Positions 27,477 through 38,092 of a stretch of DNA of 64,000 nucleotides are shown here, one piece after another. Location of the stretch: NCBI RefSeq assembly GCF_000496075.1, contig NZ_AWXZ01000039.1, positions 496,001 to 560,000 on the forward strand. Reading direction: 5' to 3'. Source of the DNA: Lutibaculum baratangense AMV1 (GTDB taxonomy: Bacteria > Pseudomonadota > Alphaproteobacteria > Rhizobiales > Tepidamorphaceae). Both the position numbers and the translations under genes were made by a program. Within the stretch, counting starts at the first letter, position 1; every line of letters starts with the position of its first letter. The notes under the pieces were generated by a model. It was not told the origin of the DNA, did not search any database, and was given only the letters and a program-made list of their open reading frames with translations.

Positions 27477-27692
27477 ACGACCGGCCGGGCCGACCTCTCG
27501 GGGACTCGCGGCGTTCCTCTTCCGAGCCGCTCTAAGCCCCCTTTCGTGGCGTGTCCAGCCACCCCCGCGAGAGGGCAGAAGCTCTTGCCGCATCGGAGGT
27601 GAGCCGAAAGCGCTTCGGATGCCCTAAATCGACGGCGGGCACAGTGTGAAAGAAGACCCTGGCGTCGGGCGGCAGATGCGGCCGCGACCGCC
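27477..27692. other. Intergenic region between convergent sensor gene and gltX
   Basis: 216 bp without a recognised gene. A small CCGAA/TTCGG hairpin lies at 27604-27618. On the minus strand an open frame of about 35 codons from a GTG (ending at 27532) has protein-like composition but no ribosome site; I do not call it a gene. No U-rich terminator was found. Confidence 0.4.
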
Positions 27693-29126
27693 CTAGGTCC
27701 CGCCCGCCTGATCCTCGATGCGGCCGAGGCTTTCTTCGCGGCCGAGGGCGAGGAGCACGTCGAAGATGCCCGGCGAGGTCTTGCTGCCGGTGAGGGCTGC
27801 GCGCAGCGGCTGGGCGACGGCGCCGAGCTTGCGGCCCGTGTCCTCGGCGAAGGCGCGCACCGCGCCCTCGAGCGCTTCCGCCGTCCAGTCGTCGAGCGCC
27901 TTGAGCCGCGGCAGAAGCTCGGCCAGCACCGCCTGCCCGTCGCCGGAGACGAGGTCGCGCGCCTTCGGCTCGAGCTCGATCGGGCGGTCGACCATCAGGA
28001 ACTCCGCGTTCGCCACGAGCTCGACGAGCGTCTTCGCGCGCTCCTTGAGGCCGGGCAGGGCGATGCGCAGGCGCTCCTGGCGGATATGGTCGAGGCGCTG
28101 CGCGAAGGCCGGCCCGTTCGACAGGTGCGGCAGGTTCGCGACGAGCGTCTCGTAGAGCTCGTGGTCGGCCGTCTCGCGCATGTAGTGGCCGTTCAGGTTT
28201 TCGAGCTTCTGGAAGTCGAAGCGCGAGGGCGAGCGGCCGATCTGCCCCATGTCGAACCACTCGACGAGCTGCTCTGTGGAGAAGATCTCCTCGTCGCCAT
28301 GGGCCCAGCCGAGGCGGGCGAGGTAGTTGCGCATGGCGGCCGGCAGGTAGCCCATCTCGCGATAGGCCTCGACGCCGAGCGCGCCGTGGCGCTTGGAGAG
28401 CTTCGCGCCGTCCGGGCCGTGGATCAGCGGGATATGCGCCATCACCGGCACGTCCCAGCCGAGCGCCTGGTAGATCTGTGTCTGCCGCGCCGCGTTCGTC
28501 AGGTGATCGTCGCCGCGGATGATGTGCGTCACGCCCATGTCGTGGTCGTCGACGACGACGGCCAGCATGTAGGTCGGCGATCCGTCGGAGCGCAGCAGCA
28601 CGAAGTCGTCGAGATCCTGGTTCTGCCAGGTGACATCGCCCTGCACCTGGTCTGGCACACGCGTCTCGCCGGCCTGCGGGGTCTTGAGACGAATGACGGG
28701 CTTCACGCCCTCGGGCGCCTCTGAGGGGTCGCGGTCGCGCCAGCGCCCGTCATAGCGGGGCGGCCGCCCCTCGGCCTTCGCCGTCTCGCGCATCTCGGCC
28801 AGCTCCTCCTGGCTCGCGTAGCAGCGATAGGCGTGGCCCTTCGCCAGAAGCTCCTCTGCCACCTCGCGATGCCGTTCGGCCCGAGCGTATTGCGATATCG
28901 GCTCGCCCTCCCAGTCGAGGCCGAGCCAGGTCAGGCCGTCGAGGATCGCGTCGATCGCGGCCTGCGTCGATCGCTCGCGGTCGGTGTCCTCGATGCGCAG
29001 CAGCATCCTGCCGCCGCGACCCTTCGCATAGGCCCAGTTGAAGAGGGCGGTGCGGGCGCCGCCGATATGCAGGAAGCCGGTGGGGGAGGGGGCGAAACGG
29101 GTGACGATGTTCTGCGGCGTGGACAT
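27693..29126 (-). CDS. gltX: Glutamyl-tRNA synthetase
   Basis: Class I synthetase charging tRNA-Glu (and possibly tRNA-Gln, which many alphaproteobacteria then amidate). 477 residues; the HIGH motif appears as HIGG in [17 protein letters not shown] near residue 20 and KMSKS as KLSKR ([10 protein letters not shown]). ATG 29126 gives the standard N-terminus. Divergent from comEC, as usual in this class. Confidence 0.97.
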   Translation of the reverse strand: MSTPQNIVTRFAPSPTGFLHIGGARTALFNWAYAKGRGGRMLLRIEDTDRERSTQAAIDAILDGLTWLGLDWEGEPISQYARAERHREVAEELLAKGHAYRCYASQEELAEMRETAKAEGRPPRYDGRWRDRDPSEAPEGVKPVIRLKTPQAGETRVPDQVQGDVTWQNQDLDDFVLLRSDGSPTYMLAVVVDDHDMGVTHIIRGDDHLTNAARQTQIYQALGWDVPVMAHIPLIHGPDGAKLSKRHGALGVEAYREMGYLPAAMRNYLARLGWAHGDEEIFSTEQLVEWFDMGQIGRSPSRFDFQKLENLNGHYMRETADHELYETLVANLPHLSNGPAFAQRLDHIRQERLRIALPGLKERAKTLVELVANAEFLMVDRPIELEPKARDLVSGDGQAVLAELLPRLKALDDWTAEALEGAVRAFAEDTGRKLGAVAQPLRAALTGSKTSPGIFDVLLALGREESLGRIEDQAGGT

Positions 29127-29217
29127 GGGACGCGGAAAGGACCGATGATCGGGATTGGAGATGGCGGTCCTGTAGCACACTCGCGCGGCCGACGCGAAGT
29201 GGGAGGGGCGGCATGGC

Positions 29218-31479
29218 GTGCCCGTGCCGGGGGTGAGACGTCTTGCGGACGAGCCGTGGCCGGCGGGCCCTGGCGCGGCGCCCGACGCCGCGCCGCCGGC
29301 CGGCCTCGTGGCGGCGCTCGAGAGGCGGCTCGAGGCGGAGGGCGAACGGCGCTTCCTCTTCGCGCCGGCCCTCATCGGCTGCGGCATCCTCGTTTTCTTC
29401 GCGCTGCGGCACGATCCGGCGCCGGAAGCCGTGGCCCTCGGGGCGCTTGCGAGCGGCCTCCTGGCGCTCAAGCTCGTGCCGGGCAGCCTCGCGAGGCACG
29501 CCGCCGCGATGCTCTGCCTCGTGCTGCTCGGCATGCTGGCGGCGACCGTCCGGACAGGGCTCGTCGACGCTCCCGTCTTCGCGGGGGAGCCGCGCGTGCG
29601 GGAGGTGTCGGGGCTCGTCGAGCGGATCGAGCGCGACCCTGCATCGGGCGATCGCGTGACGCTCGCCGTGCGGTCGATCGCGGGCGTGGCGCCGGACGCC
29701 GCGCCGCGGCGCGTGACGTTTCGCTCGCGGGTGAGGGAGGCGAGCTACGAGATCGGAGACACTGTTGCCGTGCGCGCGGTGCTGATGCCGCCGCCCGACG
29801 CGGCGCGGCCCGGAGGCTTCGACTTCGCGCGGCAGGCCTTCTTCGCCGGCATAGGCGCGAGGGGCTACGCCGTCTCGGCGCCGGTCGCCGTCGATGCGCC
29901 TCCGTCGGGCCTCCTCACGCGGCTCGCCATCGGCGTGGAGCGGGTGCGAGAGGCGATAGGTGGCCGGATCCGGGCTGCCATGTCGCCCGAGGCCGGCGCG
30001 ATCGCCACGGCGCTCGTGACGGGCCAGCGCAGCGGGATCGGCGAGGAGACGCAGGACGCGCTGAGGGCGGCGGGGCTTGCGCACATCCTCGCGATCTCGG
30101 GGCTTCACATGATGCTCGTCGTCGGCGCCATCTTCTCGGCCGTCAGGTACGGCGCGGCGCTCGTGCCGGAGATCGCCCTGACACGGCCGGTGAAGAAGTG
30201 GGCGGCGGCCGCGGCCCTCGTCGGCGGCACGGCCTACCTCCTGATCTCCGGCATGTCGGTCGCCACCCAGCGCGCCTACATCATGGCGCTCGTGGTCCTT
30301 CTCGCCGTACTCGCGGACCGGCCGGCCATCACGATGCGCAACGTCGCGCTCGCCGCGCTCGCCATCCTGCTCCTGCGGCCCGAGGCGGTGGTCTCCGCCG
30401 GCTTCCAGATGTCGTTCGCGGCGACGATCGCGCTCGTCGCGGCCTATGAGGCGCTTCGGCGCCGGCCGGGGCGCGAGGCCCGGGGCGAGCGTCCGCGCCG
30501 GCGGGGCGGCACCGTCGGCCGCTATGTCCTGGGCCTCCTCCTCACCTCTTTCGTGGCCGGCGCGGCAACCGGGCCGTTCGCCGCCTACCATTTCCACCGT
30601 GTGGCGACCTACGGCCTCCTGGGCAACCTGCTGGCGATGCCGATCTTCGGGATGGTGGTCATGCCGGCGGGGCTTGCAGGCGTGCTCCTGATGCCGCTCG
30701 GCCTCGAAGGGCCGTTCCTGTGGGTCATGGGGCAGGGGATCGAGGCTATCCTCAAGATCTCGCGATGGGTGGCCGGGCTCGAGGGCGCGACGGGGATCGT
30801 GCCCGCCGTCGGCCCGCAAAGCCTCGCGGCGGTCGCTTTCGGGGCTCTGTGGCTCGCGCTCTGGCGGACGGGATGGCGCTGGCTCGGCGCGGGCGCGATC
30901 GCCATAGGCGTGGCGATGGCGGCGCTCGCAGAGGCGCCCGACGCCTATGTCGACAGGAGTGGCCGGCTCGTCGCACTCCGTGAGGCGCACGGCGTCACGA
31001 CGGTCGGGGGCCGGGGCGCCGCCTACGAGCGCGAGCAGTGGCTGCTCTCATGGGGGATGCGGACGGACCATCCCGTGAGATCGGCGCCGTGCGACGACCT
31101 TGCCTGCCATGATAAGGACGGCGCGATTCGAACCAGCCGCGTTGCGCACTCTGCGGCCTTCGCGGAGGATTGCGCGCTCGCCGACCTCGTGCTCGCCGCG
31201 CCGGCGGCCCCGGCCTGGTGCGGCGAGCGGGCGCTCGTCCTCGACGGCGAGACGCTCGAGAAGGCCGGCGCGGTCGCGATCTACCGGGCGGCGGGGGAGC
31301 CTCTAGCGCTGCGGATCGAGACCGCGTCGGGTCGCACGGGGGCTCGCCCGTGGAACTGGCGCTGGCGTGCCCACGGTCCGCCGGGCGTGCCTGCGAGATG
31401 GGAGAGGCGGCCGCGGGGCCGGGCGCCGGAGGAAGCGGCGCATCCATCGGCAGCGGTCGGCGCGTTGGGCGGAAATTAA
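29218..31479 (+). CDS. comEC: ComEC/Rec2 family DNA-uptake channel protein
   Basis: Polytopic inner-membrane protein of 753 residues proposed to carry single-stranded DNA into the cytoplasm during transformation. It has the N-terminal DUF4131-type region with a beta-rich OB-like part ([20 protein letters not shown]) and the Competence domain ([24 protein letters not shown]). The C-terminal part contains none of the HxHxDH motif of the metallo-beta-lactamase domain found in Gram-positive ComEC. GTG start; a later GTG in the same frame (29233) cannot be excluded. Ends just before the lexA promoter. Confidence 0.9.
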   Translation: MPVPGVRRLADEPWPAGPGAAPDAAPPAGLVAALERRLEAEGERRFLFAPALIGCGILVFFALRHDPAPEAVALGALASGLLALKLVPGSLARHAAAMLCLVLLGMLAATVRTGLVDAPVFAGEPRVREVSGLVERIERDPASGDRVTLAVRSIAGVAPDAAPRRVTFRSRVREASYEIGDTVAVRAVLMPPPDAARPGGFDFARQAFFAGIGARGYAVSAPVAVDAPPSGLLTRLAIGVERVREAIGGRIRAAMSPEAGAIATALVTGQRSGIGEETQDALRAAGLAHILAISGLHMMLVVGAIFSAVRYGAALVPEIALTRPVKKWAAAAALVGGTAYLLISGMSVATQRAYIMALVVLLAVLADRPAITMRNVALAALAILLLRPEAVVSAGFQMSFAATIALVAAYEALRRRPGREARGERPRRRGGTVGRYVLGLLLTSFVAGAATGPFAAYHFHRVATYGLLGNLLAMPIFGMVVMPAGLAGVLLMPLGLEGPFLWVMGQGIEAILKISRWVAGLEGATGIVPAVGPQSLAAVAFGALWLALWRTGWRWLGAGAIAIGVAMAALAEAPDAYVDRSGRLVALREAHGVTTVGGRGAAYEREQWLLSWGMRTDHPVRSAPCDDLACHDKDGAIRTSRVAHSAAFAEDCALADLVLAAPAAPAWCGERALVLDGETLEKAGAVAIYRAAGEPLALRIETASGRTGARPWNWRWRAHGPPGVPARWERRPRGRAPEEAAHPSAAVGALGGN

Positions 31480-31482
31480 CTC

Positions 31483-31511
31483 TTGTGGAACACAACTGGA
31501 ACATGTAGCGT
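31483..31511 (+). promoter_or_regulatory. lexA promoter overlapped by SOS box 1
   Basis: TTGTGG (31483-31488) and TAGCGT (31506-31511) with a 17-base spacer form a plausible promoter starting four bases after the comEC stop. The spacer is filled by GAAC-N7-GAAC (31488-31502), which on the other strand is GTTC-N7-GTTC, the alphaproteobacterial LexA box. LexA bound here would cover the promoter. Confidence 0.75.
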
Positions 31512-31512
31512 C

Positions 31513-31527
31513 GTTCCTGTTTTGTAC
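31513..31527 (+). promoter_or_regulatory. Second, imperfect SOS box before lexA
   Basis: GTTC-CTGTTTT-GTAC matches GTTC-N7-GTTC with a single change in the second half-site. It begins 10 bases after the first box, at the expected transcription start, and may strengthen autorepression. Confidence 0.55.
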
Positions 31528-31560
31528 GCATCGCGCAGCGCGCCGGGAGCCCTCGAACTC

Positions 31561-32271
31561 ATGCTTACGAAGAAGCAGCACGAACTGCTGATGTTCATTC
31601 ATGGACGTCTCAAGGAAGCGGGCGTGCCGCCGTCGTTCGACGAGATGAAGGAGGCGCTCGACCTCAAGTCGAAATCGGGGATCCACCGCCTGATCACGGC
31701 GCTCGAGGAGCGCGGCTTCATCAGGCGGCTGCCGCACCGGGCCCGCGCGCTCGAGATCCTCCGGCTGCCGGAGGTCGCCTCCGGCTCGGCCGCGCGGCCG
31801 CCCCGTGGCTTCTCGCCTTCCGTCATCGAGGGGAGCCGCGGCAAGCCGGCGACGCCGGAGCCGGCACCCGCGCCGGCCCTGCGGGCGGCGGGGCTCGAGA
31901 TCCCCGTCATGGGCCGGATCGCGGCGGGCGTGCCCATCTCGGCGATCGAGCACCAGAGCCACGTCATCCAGGTTCCGCCGGAGATGGTGGCGCGGGGCGA
32001 GCATTTCGCGCTCGAGGTGCAGGGCGACTCGATGATCGAGGCCGGCATTCTCGACGGCGACACGGTGATCCTGCGCAGGACGGACACGGCAGACAGCGGC
32101 GACATCGTCTGCGCGCTCGTCGACGACGAGGAGGCGACCCTGAAGCGACTGCGCAGACGCGGCGCCTCGATTGCGCTCGAGGCGGCGAACCCGGCCTACG
32201 AGACGCGCATCTTCGGGCCTGATCGGGTGCGGATCCAGGGGCGGCTCGTCGGGCTCATCCGCACCTACTGA
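31561..32271 (+). CDS. lexA: LexA repressor
   Basis: SOS repressor of 236 residues. The winged helix-turn-helix spans 1-70 ([20 protein letters not shown]). A proline/alanine-rich linker leads to the S24 peptidase domain with the cleavage site Ala122-Gly123 and the catalytic dyad Ser157 (QGDSM) and Lys195 (ATLKRL). ATG 31561 matches the start of alphaproteobacterial LexA. Two SOS boxes upstream indicate autorepression. Convergent with moeA. Confidence 0.97.
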   Translation: MLTKKQHELLMFIHGRLKEAGVPPSFDEMKEALDLKSKSGIHRLITALEERGFIRRLPHRARALEILRLPEVASGSAARPPRGFSPSVIEGSRGKPATPEPAPAPALRAAGLEIPVMGRIAAGVPISAIEHQSHVIQVPPEMVARGEHFALEVQGDSMIEAGILDGDTVILRRTDTADSGDIVCALVDDEEATLKRLRRRGASIALEAANPAYETRIFGPDRVRIQGRLVGLIRTY

Positions 32272-32351
32272 CGCCGTTCCCGCGGCTGGTCGGGGAGGTT
32301 CGTGCCTCGCTCGGCTCTGCCCGACGGGTTCTGTTCTGTCGTCGGCCCCGG

Positions 32352-33560
32352 TCAGACGTCGAGGCGGACGATGCGGCAGGGGTCGCCGGCTTTTGCCGCC
32401 GGGGCGAAGGGTGGCCGCACGAGCAGGCATTGCGAGCGGTGTAGCGTCGCGAGCATCGATGAGTCCTGGCGGCCGTGCGGCGTCGCGACGAGGCCCTGCG
32501 GGGTCTTCTTCAGCGTCGCACGCATGTAATCCTGGCGCTTGTCGTTCTCGCCGAGATCGCCGCCGAGAATCGCTTCCTCCTCCTGCGTATCCGGCGGCAG
32601 TCCGAGAAGCGCCTTGACGAGCGGCACGACGAAGAGCTGGGCGCACACCATCGACGACACCGGGTTGCCCGGCAGGCCGAGCACGCGCATGGGCCCGAGC
32701 CGGCCGAACATCAGCGGCTTGCCCGGCCGCATGGCGATCTTCCAGAAGCCGAGCTTCGCGCCCTTGGCCTCGAGCCCGGCGTGGACGAGGTCGTGCTCGC
32801 CGACCGAGGCGCCACCGAGCGTCACCAGGACCTCCGGGCTCTCCTCGCTCGCGCGGTCGAAGGCCGCCGACGTCGCCTCGGGCTTGTCGGCCACGATGCC
32901 GAGATCGATCGGGTCGGCACCGGCGCGCCGCATCATCGCCCCGACCCCGTAGGCGTTCGAGGCGATGATCTGGTCGGGACCCGGGTCGCCGCCGGGCGCA
33001 ACGAGCTCGTCGCCGGTCGAGAGGAGGGCGACGCGAGGACGGCGGCGGACCGGGAGCTCGGGATGGTTCATCGCGGCGGCGATGGCGATATCGGCCGGGG
33101 CGAGGACGCGGCCCGCCTCGAGCAGAACCTCGCCCTCGCGGAAGTCGAGGCCGCGGCGGCGCACGAAGCGGCCGGGTCTGCCGGCCTCGCGCACGGTGAC
33201 GGTGTCGCCCCGGCGGTCGGCATCCTCCTGGATGACGATCGTGTCCGCCCCCGTGGGCAGAGGCGCCCCTGTGAAGATGCGGGCGGCCTCGCCCGGGCCG
33301 ACTTCTCCGCCGAACCGTTCGCCGGCGCGCGATTCGCCGACGATCCTCAGCTCGGCGGGGAGCCCGGCGAGATCTGCCGCACGGGCGGCGTATCCGTCCA
33401 TGGCCGAGGTGTCCCAAGGAGGCTGGGTTCGCCTCGACGCGACATCGGCCGCGAGCACGCGGCCGAGGCAGAGATCGAGCGGCACCGTCTCCGCCTCGAG
33501 GGGCGTGACGCCCTCCAGGATCGCGGCGAGCGCGTCGGCGACCGGGAGGAGGCCGCTCAT
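32352..33560 (-). CDS. moeA: Molybdopterin molybdenumtransferase MoeA
   Basis: Inserts molybdate into adenylated molybdopterin to give molybdenum cofactor. 402 residues with [12 protein letters not shown] near residue 48, [14 protein letters not shown], the LLSTGDEL segment, and [10 protein letters not shown] in domain III. Its first four bases overlap the moaC stop. Last gene of the ppiD-trp operon. Confidence 0.96.
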   Translation of the reverse strand: MSGLLPVADALAAILEGVTPLEAETVPLDLCLGRVLAADVASRRTQPPWDTSAMDGYAARAADLAGLPAELRIVGESRAGERFGGEVGPGEAARIFTGAPLPTGADTIVIQEDADRRGDTVTVREAGRPGRFVRRRGLDFREGEVLLEAGRVLAPADIAIAAAMNHPELPVRRRPRVALLSTGDELVAPGGDPGPDQIIASNAYGVGAMMRRAGADPIDLGIVADKPEATSAAFDRASEESPEVLVTLGGASVGEHDLVHAGLEAKGAKLGFWKIAMRPGKPLMFGRLGPMRVLGLPGNPVSSMVCAQLFVVPLVKALLGLPPDTQEEEAILGGDLGENDKRQDYMRATLKKTPQGLVATPHGRQDSSMLATLHRSQCLLVRPPFAPAAKAGDPCRIVRLDV

Positions 33561-34042
33561 TCTGCGGCCTTCCAGTGGCCGGAGCGGCCGCCTTCCTTCT
33601 CGATCAAACGGATGTCGGTGATGGTGACGCCGCGGTCGACGGCTTTCACCATGTCGTAGACCGTGAGACAGGCGACGCCGACCGCCGTCAGCGCCTCCAT
33701 CTCGACGCCGGTTTTTCCCGTCAGCTTGCAGGTCGCCGTGACTCGGATGGCGTTCTCAGACTCGACCGGCTCGAGATCGACGTCGATCTTCGTCAACATC
33801 AGCGGGTGGCAGAGCGGGATCAGCTCGTGCGTCCGCTTGGCGCCCATGATGCCGGCGAGGCGGGCGACGCCGAGCACGTCGCCCTTCTTCGCCTGGCCGG
33901 AAACGATGAGCCGGAATGTCTCGGGCGCGACGCGGACGAAGCCCTCCGCGGTCGCCTGGCGCACCGTCGCGGCCTTGTCGGACACGTCGACCATCCGGGC
34001 GGTGCCGGCCTCGTCGACATGGGTGAGGCGCTGCTCGCTCAC
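33557..34042 (-). CDS. moaC: Cyclic pyranopterin monophosphate synthase MoaC
   Basis: With MoaA turns GTP into cyclic pyranopterin monophosphate, the first stage of molybdenum cofactor synthesis. 161 residues, with the family blocks [32 protein letters not shown] (conserved KRTxELIPLCH), [20 protein letters not shown] and GRSGHW. Starts four bases after trpC; moaA is not in this window. Confidence 0.97.
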   Translation of the reverse strand: MSEQRLTHVDEAGTARMVDVSDKAATVRQATAEGFVRVAPETFRLIVSGQAKKGDVLGVARLAGIMGAKRTHELIPLCHPLMLTKIDVDLEPVESENAIRVTATCKLTGKTGVEMEALTAVGVACLTVYDMVKAVDRGVTITDIRLIEKEGGRSGHWKAAE

Positions 34043-34046
34043 GTGG

Positions 34047-34859
34047 TCACTCCGCTGCGGCTTGGGCGGCGCCCGTCAGCAAACGCCGGGTCGCCTCCGC
34101 CACGTCCTCCTGCCGCATCAGGCTCTCGCCGACGAGGAAGGTGTGGAGCCCGGCGCTCCGCAGCCGCTCTATGTCGGCGTGGGTGAAGATTCCGCTCTCC
34201 GCGACGAGCGTGTAGCCCTCCGGCACGCGGGCCGAAAGCTCGAGCGACGTCTCAAGGCGCGTCTCGAAGGTCCTGAGATTGCGGTTGTTGATGCCGAGCA
34301 GGCGCGACCGAAGTCTCAGCGCGCGGTCGAGCTCCCCGGCGTCGTGCACCTCGACCAGGACGTCGAGGCCATGGCGCTCGGCCGCGGCCTCGAGGTCGGT
34401 CGCCTCGGCATCCGTCACGGCCGCCATGATGATCAGGATGCAGTCCGCGCCCATCGCCCGCGCCTCGGCGACCTGATAGGGCTCGAACATGAAGTCCTTG
34501 CGCAGGAGCGGCAGGTCGACCGCCGCGCGCACGGCGGTCAGGTACTCGGGGCTGCCCTGGAACGAGGGGCCGTCGGTGAGGATCGAGAGGCAGGTCGCGC
34601 CACCGTCGCGGTAGGCGCCGGCCAATGCAACTGGATCGAAGTCCGCACGGATGAGGCCCTTCGACGGGCTCGCCTTCTTGATCTCGGCAATGAGGGCCGG
34701 ACGTCCCTCCGCCACGCGGGCCTCGATTGCCGCGCGGAAGCCGCGGGCGGGGGGCAGGGTAGCGATCTTCTCCTCCAGCGCGCCGAGCGGAACGGCGGCC
34801 TTCGCCGCCGCGATCTCCTCGCGTTTGTAGGCCGCGATCTTGTCCAGAATGTCGGCCAT
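34047..34859 (-). CDS. trpC: Indole-3-glycerol-phosphate synthase
   Basis: TIM-barrel enzyme closing the indole ring in tryptophan synthesis. 270 residues; conserved [29 protein letters not shown] and [12 protein letters not shown]. It is not fused to TrpF. Lies between trpD (17-base gap) and moaC (four-base gap) in one operon. Confidence 0.97.
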   Translation of the reverse strand: MADILDKIAAYKREEIAAAKAAVPLGALEEKIATLPPARGFRAAIEARVAEGRPALIAEIKKASPSKGLIRADFDPVALAGAYRDGGATCLSILTDGPSFQGSPEYLTAVRAAVDLPLLRKDFMFEPYQVAEARAMGADCILIIMAAVTDAEATDLEAAAERHGLDVLVEVHDAGELDRALRLRSRLLGINNRNLRTFETRLETSLELSARVPEGYTLVAESGIFTHADIERLRSAGLHTFLVGESLMRQEDVAEATRRLLTGAAQAAAE

Positions 34860-34876
34860 CGGCCCCTTCCTTGTCG

Positions 34877-35896
34877 TCAGGCGTTCGAGGCGGCGACGAG
34901 CCGCGTCAGGCGATCGAGCGCGGCGCCCTCGTCGATCGATCTCGCCGCCATCTCGGCGCCTTCCCGCAGCGTCCCTGCCTTGCCGGCGACGATGAGGGCG
35001 GCGGCGGCGTTCAACACGACGATGTCGCGGAACGGACCCTTGTCGCCGTCGAGCACGGAGCGGATGGCTGTGGCGTTCGCCTCGGCGTCGCCACCCTTCA
35101 GATCACCGGGGGACGCGAGCGGCAGGCCGGCATCCTCGGGTGCGATCGTGAAGCGGCGGACCTCGCCGCCCTTCATCTCCGCGACATGGGTCGGGCCCGT
35201 GGTGGTGATCTCGTCGAGCCCGTCCGAGCCGTGCACGACCCAGATACGCTCGGCCTCGGCGATCGCGAGCGTCCGCGCGATCGGCTCGAGCCACTGCGCA
35301 TGATAGACGCCTATGAGCTGCCGCCGGGTCCGGGCCGGGTTCGAGAGCGGGCCGAGAATGTTGAAGATCGTCCGGGTGCCGAGCTCGACGCGGCTCGGGC
35401 CCACGTGCTTCATCGCGCTGTGGTGGTTCGGCGCGAACATGAAGCCGAGGCCCGCTTCCCTGATGCAGCGAGCGATGGTCGACGCGTCGACATCGATGTC
35501 GATGCCGAGCGCGCCGAGCACGTCGGCCGCCCCCGACTTCGACGAGAGGGCCCGGTTGCCGTGCTTGGCGACCGGCACGCCGCAGCCGGCCACCACGAAG
35601 GCGGTGCAGCTCGAGATGTTGTACGTGCCGGAATTGTCGCCGCCGGTGCCCACGATGTCGATCGCGTCGGCGGGAGCCTCCACCGGGAGCATCTTCGCGC
35701 GCATCGTCTCGACCGCGCCCGCGATCTCGTCGACCGTCTCGCCGCGCACCCGCAGACCCATCAGGAAGCCGCCGATCTGGCTCGGCGTCGCCTCGCCCGA
35801 CATGATGATGCCGAACGCTTCCCGCGCTTCCTCGCGCGTGAGGCTCTGGCCGCCCGCGACCTTCGCGATGTGGGGCTTGAGGCTCTGGCCGTTCAT
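34877..35896 (-). CDS. trpD: Anthranilate phosphoribosyltransferase
   Basis: Adds phosphoribose to anthranilate. 339 residues with the PRPP-binding [15 protein letters not shown] motif, KHGNR and the lid sequence [11 protein letters not shown]. The start at 35896 begins [13 protein letters not shown] and fits the family; the open frame runs further upstream into trpG. There is a 52-base gap to trpG. Confidence 0.97.
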   Translation of the reverse strand: MNGQSLKPHIAKVAGGQSLTREEAREAFGIIMSGEATPSQIGGFLMGLRVRGETVDEIAGAVETMRAKMLPVEAPADAIDIVGTGGDNSGTYNISSCTAFVVAGCGVPVAKHGNRALSSKSGAADVLGALGIDIDVDASTIARCIREAGLGFMFAPNHHSAMKHVGPSRVELGTRTIFNILGPLSNPARTRRQLIGVYHAQWLEPIARTLAIAEAERIWVVHGSDGLDEITTTGPTHVAEMKGGEVRRFTIAPEDAGLPLASPGDLKGGDAEANATAIRSVLDGDKGPFRDIVVLNAAAALIVAGKAGTLREGAEMAARSIDEGAALDRLTRLVAASNA

Positions 35897-35948
35897 GGTG
35901 TCGTCTCTCGTCCCGGGTCGTCTCAGCAGGTGGCGGTTCGGCAGCCGG

Positions 35949-36551
35949 TCAGGCCGCCTCGTTGGTCGTCCGCCTGTGCCATCGGCCCGCGAGATCGAGG
36001 AAGTTGCGAAGGAGCTTCGCTCCGTTCCTCGAGGCGATGCTCTCGGGATGGAACTGCACGCCGTGTACCGGATGCTCACGGTGCGACAGGCCCATGATCG
36101 TGCCGTCATCCGTCTCCGCCGTCACCTCGAGGCATTCGGGCAGGCTCTCCCGCTCGACGACCAGCGAGTGATAGCGGGTGGCGTCGAAGGGGCTCTCGAG
36201 ATCCGCGAAGACGGCGCGGCCCTCGTGCCGCATGGGCGACAGCTTGCCGTGCATCAGCGTCGTCGCGCGGATCACCTTGCCGCCATAGGCTTGGCCGATC
36301 GCCTGGTGGCCGAGACAGACGCCGAGGATCGGCGTCGAAGCGCCGAGTTCGCGAACGACGTCGAGGCAGATGCCAGCCTCGTTCGGCGTGCAGGGGCCCG
36401 GAGAGAGCACGACCGCGCTCGGCTCTTCCGCCGCGATGTCCTCGACGCTCACCTTGTCGTTGCGGTGCACGCGCACCCGCTGGCCGATCTCGCCGAAGAG
36501 GTGGACGAGGTTCCAGGTGAAGCTGTCGTAGTTGTCGATTAGGACGATCAT
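35949..36551 (-). CDS. trpG: Anthranilate synthase component II (glutamine amidotransferase)
   Basis: Supplies ammonia from glutamine to TrpE. 200 residues, with nucleophile Cys79 in LGVCLGHQ and the His-Glu pair in [10 protein letters not shown]. Its ATG overlaps the trpE stop by four bases (ATGA), which couples synthesis of the two subunits. Here it is separate; in rhizobia TrpE and TrpG are fused. Confidence 0.97.
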   Translation of the reverse strand: MIVLIDNYDSFTWNLVHLFGEIGQRVRVHRNDKVSVEDIAAEEPSAVVLSPGPCTPNEAGICLDVVRELGASTPILGVCLGHQAIGQAYGGKVIRATTLMHGKLSPMRHEGRAVFADLESPFDATRYHSLVVERESLPECLEVTAETDDGTIMGLSHREHPVHGVQFHPESIASRNGAKLLRNFLDLAGRWHRRTTNEAA

Positions 36552-38092
36552 GGTTCCACCGGTTCAGGTGCGCGGCTCCTCGCTGCGAAGCGCACCGCCT
36601 CGTCGGCGGCGCGGAACAGCGCCCGCGCCTTGTTCAGGCACTCGCGATGTTCGGCCATCGGGTCGGATTCCGCAACGATGCCGGCGCCGGCGCGGACGTG
36701 CACCTTGCCGTCCTTGATGACCGCAGTCCGCAGGGCGATACAGGTGTCCATGTCGCCGTTCGCGGCGAAATAGCCGACCGCCCCGGCATAGAGCCCACGC
36801 TTGTCGCCCTCGAGCTCGTCGATGATCTCCATCGCCCGGACCTTCGGAGCGCCGGAGACGGTGCCGGCGGGAAATCCCCCGACGAGGGCGTCGATGCAGT
36901 CGCGGGCCGGATCGAGCTCGCCCTCGACGTGGCTGACGATGTGCATGACCTGGCTGTAGCGCTCGATCTGGAACTGCTCGGTGACCTTGACGCTGGCCGG
37001 CCGCGCGACGCGGCCGACGTCGTTGCGTCCGAGGTCGAGCAGCATCAGGTGCTCGGAGCGCTCCTTCTCGTCGGCAAGGAGCTCGGCCGCCAGAGCCTCG
37101 TCCTCCATCGCCGTCGTCCCCCGCGGGCGCGTTCCGGCGAGCGGCCGGATAGTGACCTTGTCCCCCCGCAGGCGCACGAGGATCTCGGGACTCGAGCCGG
37201 CGATCGCGAAGCCCGGGAGCTCGAAGAAGAAGAGGAAGGGGGCCGGGTTCGTGCGCCGCAGCGCCCGGTAGAAGGACAGCGGCGGCAGCGCGAACGGGAT
37301 CTCGAAACGCTGGCTCAGCACCACCTGGAAGATGTCGCCGGCGCGGATGTACTCCTTCGCGCGCTCGACCATCCCGCCATATTCCTCGGCCGTCTTCTTG
37401 CCGGCCGGGGTTCCCTTGACCGTCTCGCCCGCGCCGGCGGCGGGCGCGGAGGGAAGCGGCCGGTCGAGCGCCGCCGTCACCCGCTCGATGCGGGCGCGGG
37501 CCGCCTCGTAGGCCTCCCGGGCGCCCAGCGCAGCCTGTGGACGGACGGGCGTCACGATCGTCAATTCGTCGCGCACATTGTCGAAGATGACGATGATCGT
37601 CGGCCGCAGGAAGACCGCGTCGGGAAGGTCGAGCGCGTCCTCGCCCGGCCGGCCGAGATCCTCCATCAGCCGCACGCAGTCGTAGCCCATGTATCCGAAG
37701 AGCCCGGATGCCATCGGCGGCATGCCTTCGGGCAGGTCGATCCTCGTCTCGTTCACGAGCTTGCGCAGCGCGGCGAGCGTCGGCTCGGCGCAGGGCGAGT
37801 AGCCCTCCGGATCGCCCTGCGGGTCGAGATTGATCTCCGCCTCGTTGCCTCGGGCACGGAAGGCGAGGTCGGGCGAGACGCCGATGACGGAGTAGCGGCC
37901 TCGGGCGGCTCCTCCCTCGATCGATTCGAGGAGAAAGCTGTTCGGCTGCCCGGCGGCGATCTTCAGATACGCGCCGACTGGCGTCTCGAGATCGGCGACG
38001 CGCCGGGTGGAGACGATCTGCGAGGCGCCCAGCCGGTAGCGCTCTTCGAAGGCGTCGAAACCCGGGTCGAGGAAGCGGTCGTGGACGGCCAT
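36548..38092 (-). CDS. trpE: Anthranilate synthase component I
   Basis: Converts chorismate to anthranilate. 514 residues; the N-terminal region has the LLES element involved in tryptophan feedback binding, and the C-terminal chorismate-binding domain shows FQVVLSQRFE, GTRPRG and SGAPKVRAMEII. ATG shares one base with the ppiD stop (TGATG). I saw no leader peptide rich in tryptophan upstream; control would have to act at the ppiD promoter or by feedback. Confidence 0.97.
   Translation of the reverse strand: MAVHDRFLDPGFDAFEERYRLGASQIVSTRRVADLETPVGAYLKIAAGQPNSFLLESIEGGAARGRYSVIGVSPDLAFRARGNEAEINLDPQGDPEGYSPCAEPTLAALRKLVNETRIDLPEGMPPMASGLFGYMGYDCVRLMEDLGRPGEDALDLPDAVFLRPTIIVIFDNVRDELTIVTPVRPQAALGAREAYEAARARIERVTAALDRPLPSAPAAGAGETVKGTPAGKKTAEEYGGMVERAKEYIRAGDIFQVVLSQRFEIPFALPPLSFYRALRRTNPAPFLFFFELPGFAIAGSSPEILVRLRGDKVTIRPLAGTRPRGTTAMEDEALAAELLADEKERSEHLMLLDLGRNDVGRVARPASVKVTEQFQIERYSQVMHIVSHVEGELDPARDCIDALVGGFPAGTVSGAPKVRAMEIIDELEGDKRGLYAGAVGYFAANGDMDTCIALRTAVIKDGKVHVRAGAGIVAESDPMAEHRECLNKARALFRAADEAVRFAARSRAPEPVEP

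Noticed and set aside
32290-32351. Possible terminator hairpin (CCGACG/CGTCGG) between lexA and moeA
   Set aside because: Only six pairs, 13-base loop and no U tract in either direction.
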